Of a stretch of DNA of 64,000 nucleotides, positions 58,860 to 64,000 are shown in pieces. How positions within the stretch are numbered: the first letter of the stretch is position 1; the number at the start of each line of letters is the position of its first letter. The stretch is from Apostichopus japonicus. Its lineage: Eukaryota > Echinodermata > Holothuroidea > Aspidochirotida > Stichopodidae. Location: the NCBI RefSeq assembly GCF_037975245.1, contig NC_092562.1:19620054-19684053 (forward strand), written 5' to 3'. Both the position numbers and the translations under genes were made by a program. The notes under the pieces were generated by a model that did no database searches, was not told the origin of the DNA, and worked only from the letters and a program-made list of their open reading frames with translations.

Positions 58860-59264
58860 CTAATCGTAAAAAACAAAACATTCAGAAAAATTGGGGTGAT
58901 TTTGTCTCAATTCTCATGAAAATGACGGTAAGACTAGCCTAGAAAAGGTTAAGAAGCTGATGGTTTTGGTGATGATTGCTCACATATAGTAATGAGGTTG
59001 GAGTTGATATTTGTTAAATGCTGAATTGAAAAGACAGTTGGTTGGCATATTGCCCATATATTTCCAGGTCACTATCATGGGAGGATTTAAATTATTCACA
59101 ATGACAATACACAAAGCAACAAGAACACCACTAGCAAGAGGAAACACAGACATTGATAACCTCAAACAAAAACATATTCCAGCACAACAAATAGTGCAAC
59201 CCTAGATAGTATTAAAAGAAGCCAAAGCTGGAACAAACTGTGGGTGAGACTTGGTGGTATAACA
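58860..59264. other. Probable upstream intron sequence of the HAUS3-like gene
   Basis: About 400 AT-rich bases between the first seen HAUS3-like exon and the large array. Open frames on both strands overlap each other and show no recognisable homology. Confidence 0.5.
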
Positions 59265-62200
59265 GGACCTTAGCAACACACAATGAGATGGCCTTAGCAA
59301 CACACAATGACATCTCCATAACAGCACACAATGAGATGGCCTGGGCAACACAGAATGACATCTCCATAACAACACACAATGAGATGGCCTTAGCAACACA
59401 CCATGATATCTCCATAACAACACACAATGAGATGGCCTTAGCAACACACCATGATATCTCCATAACAACACACAATGAGATGGCCATAGCAACACACAAT
59501 GAGATGGCCATAACAACACACAATGAGATGGCCATAACAACACACAATGAGATGGCCTTAGCAACACACAATGACATCTCCATAAAAACACACAATGAGA
59601 TGGCCTGGGCTACACAGAATGACATCTCCATAACAACACACAATGAGATGGCCTTAGCAACACACCATGATATCTCCATAACAACACACAATGAGATGGC
59701 CTTAGCAACACACCATGATATCTCCATAACAACACACAATGAGATGGCCATAGCAACACACAATGAGATGGCCATAACAACACACAATGATAATGGCCAT
59801 AGCAACACACAATGAGATGGCCATAACAACACACAATGAGATGGCCATAACAACACACAATGACATCTCCATAAAAACACACAATGAGGTGGCCATAGCA
59901 ACACACAATGAGATGGCCATAACAACACACAATGAGATGGCCTTAGCAACACACAATGTGATGGCCATAACAACACACAATGAGATGGCCTTAGCAACAC
60001 ACAATGACATCTCCATAAAAAACACACAATGCGATGGCCTGGGCAACACAGAATGACATCTCCATAACAACACACAATGAGATGGCCTTAGCAACACACC
60101 ATGATATCTCCATAACAACACACAATGAGATGGCCTTAGCAACACACAATGACATCTCCATAAAAACACACAATGAGCTGGCCATAGCAACACACAATGA
60201 GATGGCCATAACAACACACAATGAGATGGCCATAACAACACACAATGACATCTCCATAACAACACACAATGAGATGGCCATAGCAACACACAATGAGATG
60301 GCCATAACAACACACAATGATAATGGCCATAACAACACACAATGAGATGGCCATAACAACACACAATGAGATGGCCTTAGCAACACACAATGACATCTCC
60401 ATAAAAACACACAATGAGGTGGCCATAGCAACACACAATGACATCTCCATAAAAACACACAATGAGATGGCCATAGCAACACACAATGAGATGGCCTTAG
60501 CAACACACAATGACATCTCCATAAAACACACAATGAGATGGCCATAGCAACACACAATGAGATGGCCTTAGCAACACACAATGACATCTCAATAACAACA
60601 CACAACGAGATGGCCTTAGCAACACACAATGATATCTCCATAACAACACACAATGAGATGGCCTTAGCAACACACCATGATATCTCCATAACAACACACA
60701 ATAAGATGGCCATAGCAACACACAATGAGATGGCCATAACAACACACAATGATAATGGCCATAGCAACACACAATGAGATGGCCATAACAACACACAATG
60801 AGATGGCCATAACAACACACAATGACATCTCCATAAAAACACACAATGAGGTGGCCATAGCAACACACAATGAGATGGCCTTAGCAACACACCATGATAT
60901 CTCCATAACAACACACAATGAGATGGCCTTAGCAACACACCATGATATCTCCATAACAACACACAATGAGATGGCCATAGCAACACACAATGAGATGGCC
61001 ATAACAACACACAATGATAATGGCCATAGCAACACACAATGAGATGGCCATAACAACACACAATGAGATGGCCATAACAACACACAATGACATCTCCATA
61101 AAAACACACAATGAGGTGGCCATAGCAACACACAATGAGATGGCCATAACAACACACAATGAGATGGCCTTAGCAACACACAATGACATCTCCATAAAAA
61201 CACACAATGAGATGGCCTGGGCTACACAGAATGACATCTCCATAACAACACACAATGAGATGGCCTTAGCAACACACCATGATATCTCCATAACAACACA
61301 CAATGAGATGGCCTTAGCAACACACAATGACATCTCCATAAAAACACACAATGAGCTGGCCATAGCAACACACAATGAGATGGCCATAACAACACACAAT
61401 GAGATGGCCTTAGCAACACACAATGACATCTCCATAACAACACACAATGAGATGGCCATAGCAACACACAATGAGATGGCCATAACAACACACAATGATA
61501 ATGGCCATAACAACACACAATGAGATGGCCATAACAACACACAATGAGATGGCCTTAGCAACACACAATGACATCTCCATAAAAACACACAATGAGGTGG
61601 CCATAGCAACACACAATGACATCTCCATAAAAACACACAATGAGATGGCCATAGCAACACACAATGAGATGGCCTTAGCAACACACAATGACATCTCCAT
61701 AAAACACACAATGAGATGGCCATAGCAACACACAATGAGATGGCCTTAGCAACACACAATGACATCTCAATAACAACACACAACGAGATGGCCTTAGCAA
61801 CACACAATGACATCTCAATAACAACACACAAAGATGGCCTTAGCAACACACAATGACATCTCCATAAAAACACACAATGAGGTGGCCATAGCAACACACA
61901 ATGAGATGGCCATAACAACACACAATGAGATGGCCTTAGCAACACACAATGTGATGGCCATAACAACACACAATGAGATGGCCTTAGCAACACACAATGA
62001 CATCTCCATAAAAACACACAATGCGATGGCCTGGGCAACACAGAATGACATCTCCATAACAACACACAATGAGATGGCCTTAGCAACACACCATGATATC
62101 TCCATAACAACACACAATGAGATGGCCTTAGCAACACACAATGACATCTCCATAAAAACACACAATGAGCTGGCCATAGCAACACACAATGAGATGGCCA

Positions 62201-63917
62201 TAACAACACACAATGAGATGGCCATAACAACACACAATGACATCTCCATAACAACACACAATGAGATGGCCATAGCAACACACAATGAGATGGCCATAAC
62301 AACACACAATGATAATGGCCATAACAACACACAATGAGATGGCCATAACAACACACAATGAGATGGCCTTAGCAACACACAATGACATCTCCATAAAAAC
62401 ACACAATGAGGTGGCCATAGCAACACACAATGACATCTCCATAAAAACACACAATGAGATGGCCATAGCAACACACAATGAGATGGCCTTAGCAACACAC
62501 AATGACATCTCCATAAAACACACAATGAGATGGCCATAGCAACACACAATGAGATGGCCTTAGCAACACACAATGACATCTCAATAACAACACACAACGA
62601 GATGGCCTTAGCAACACACAATGATATCTCCATAACAACACACAATGAGATGGCCTTAGCAACACACCATGATATCTCCATAACAACACACAATAAGATG
62701 GCCATAGCAACACACAATGAGATGGCCATAACAACACACAATGATAATGGCCATAGCAACACACAATGAGATGGCCATAACAACACACAATGAGATGGCC
62801 ATAACAACACACAATGACATCTCCATAAAAACACACAATGAGGTGGCCATAGCAACACACAATGAGATGGCCTTAGCAACACACCATGATATCTCCATAA
62901 CAACACACAATGAGATGGCCTTAGCAACACACCATGATATCTCCATAACAACACACAATGAGATGGCCATAGCAACACACAATGAGATGGCCATAACAAC
63001 ACACAATGATAATGGCCATAGCAACACACAATGAGATGGCCATAACAACACACAATGAGATGGCCATAACAACACACAATGACATCTCCATAAAAACACA
63101 CAATGAGGTGGCCATAGCAACACACAATGAGATGGCCATAACAACACACAATGAGATGGCCTTAGCAACACACAATGACATCTCCATAAAAACACACAAT
63201 GAGATGGCCTGGGCTACACAGAATGACATCTCCATAACAACACACAATGAGATGACCTTAGCAACACACCATGATATCTCCATAACAACACACAATGAGA
63301 TGGCCTTAGCAACACACAATGACATCTCCATAAAAACACACAATGAGCTGGCCATAGCAACACACAATGAGATGGCCATAACAACACACAATGAGATGGC
63401 CTTAGCAACACACAATGACATCTCCATAACAACACACAATGAGATGGCCATAGCAACACACAATGAGATGGCCATAACAACACACAATGATAATGGCCAT
63501 AACAACACACAATGAGATGGCCATAACAACACACAATGAGATGGCCTTAGCAACACACAATGACATCTCCATAAAAACACACAATGAGGTGGCCATAGCA
63601 ACACACAATGACATCTCCATAAAAACACACAATGAGATGGCCATAGCAACACACAATGAGATGGCCTTAGCAACACACAATGACATCTCCATAAAACACA
63701 CAATGAGATGGCCATAGCAACACACAATGAGATGGCCTTAGCAACACACAATGACATCTCAATAACAACACACAACGAGATGGCCTTAGCAACACACAAT
63801 GACATCTCAATAACAACACACAAAGATGGCCTTAGCAACACACAATGACATCTCCATAAAAACACAGGTGGCCTTAGCAACACACAATGAGATGGCCATA
63901 ACAACACACAATGAGAT
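59265..63917 (+). repeat. 24-nt satellite-like array with 1992-bp higher-order repeat
   Basis: About 190 units of 24 bases. The main types are gagatggccataacaacaca+caat, gagatggccttagcaacaca+caat and ga(c/t)atctccataa(c/a)aacaca+caat. Rare 25-base units (gataatggcc...) and shortened units shift the frame. On top of this, about 59861-61853 and about 61854-63840 are near-identical copies offset by 1992 bases (83 x 24), with rare differences such as gatggcctt at 61259 versus gatgacctt at 63251. Open frames of up to 475 codons on the minus strand and 191 on the plus strand come only from the repeat. The array is probably within an upstream HAUS3-like intron. Confidence 0.95.
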
Positions 63918-64000
63918 GCCCCTCTATCAGCTAGCAGGAACAGTGAGATTATATCAACCTACTGTTGGTCAATGCCATAAGGATATCTGCTGGACAACAA
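63918..64000. other. Window end after the array
   Basis: About 80 non-repetitive bases. Too short to tell whether a HAUS3-like exon begins here. Confidence 0.4.

Noticed and set aside
59212-63907. Long minus-strand open frames (287, 388, 475, 444 and 328 codons) as membrane-protein genes
   Set aside because: They are translations of the 24-nt repeat. They overlap one another and plus-strand frames, and have no unique sequence.

Overview
The window is eukaryotic, AT-rich genomic DNA from an animal. It has long introns (up to 18 kb), GT-AG splice sites, long microsatellite and minisatellite arrays, and small DNA transposons. The two recognisable genes and the repeat style suggest a marine invertebrate, perhaps an echinoderm or other deuterostome. 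That is inference, because no marker gene settles the species.

Region 1 (about 1.6-46.3 kb, + strand) holds the 3' twelve coding exons of an SLC4A11-type membrane transporter. Spliced by eye with matching phases, they encode about 553 residues: the whole transmembrane domain from just before the first helix to the stop codon. The N-terminal cytoplasmic half is not recognised here and probably lies upstream of the window. The introns carry tandem arrays (23.6, 24.3, 27.1-28.5, 33.3 and 43.8 kb), a foldback-type element with an 8-bp target duplication (34.0-35.3 kb), and a MITE-like element (37.9-38.6 kb). They also carry two direct or local duplications and many G-runs. A 30-bp minisatellite starts soon after the stop codon.

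Region 2 (about 46.3-50.8 kb) is the gap between the two converging genes. No gene is recognised in it.

Region 3 (50.8-58.9 kb, - strand) holds the last seven coding exons (about 340 residues) of a HAUS3-type augmin subunit. It converges tail-to-tail with the SLC4A11-like gene. Two roughly 290-bp MITE-like elements with perfect 8-bp target duplications lie in its introns; one sits only 6 bases inside a splice donor. A 35-bp minisatellite fills much of another intron.

Region 4 (59.3-63.9 kb) is a 4.65-kb array of 24-nt units, with a recent 1992-bp tandem duplication on top. Because the unit length is a multiple of three and stop codons are rare, it is open in several frames on both strands. 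The long reading frames there are repeat artefacts, not genes.

The two genes have unrelated roles: a plasma-membrane ion or water transporter, and mitotic spindle microtubule branching. I found no evidence of a new multi-gene system. The most informative novelties are the precisely bounded transposable elements, especially the one at the HAUS3 splice donor, and the two higher-order repeat expansions.
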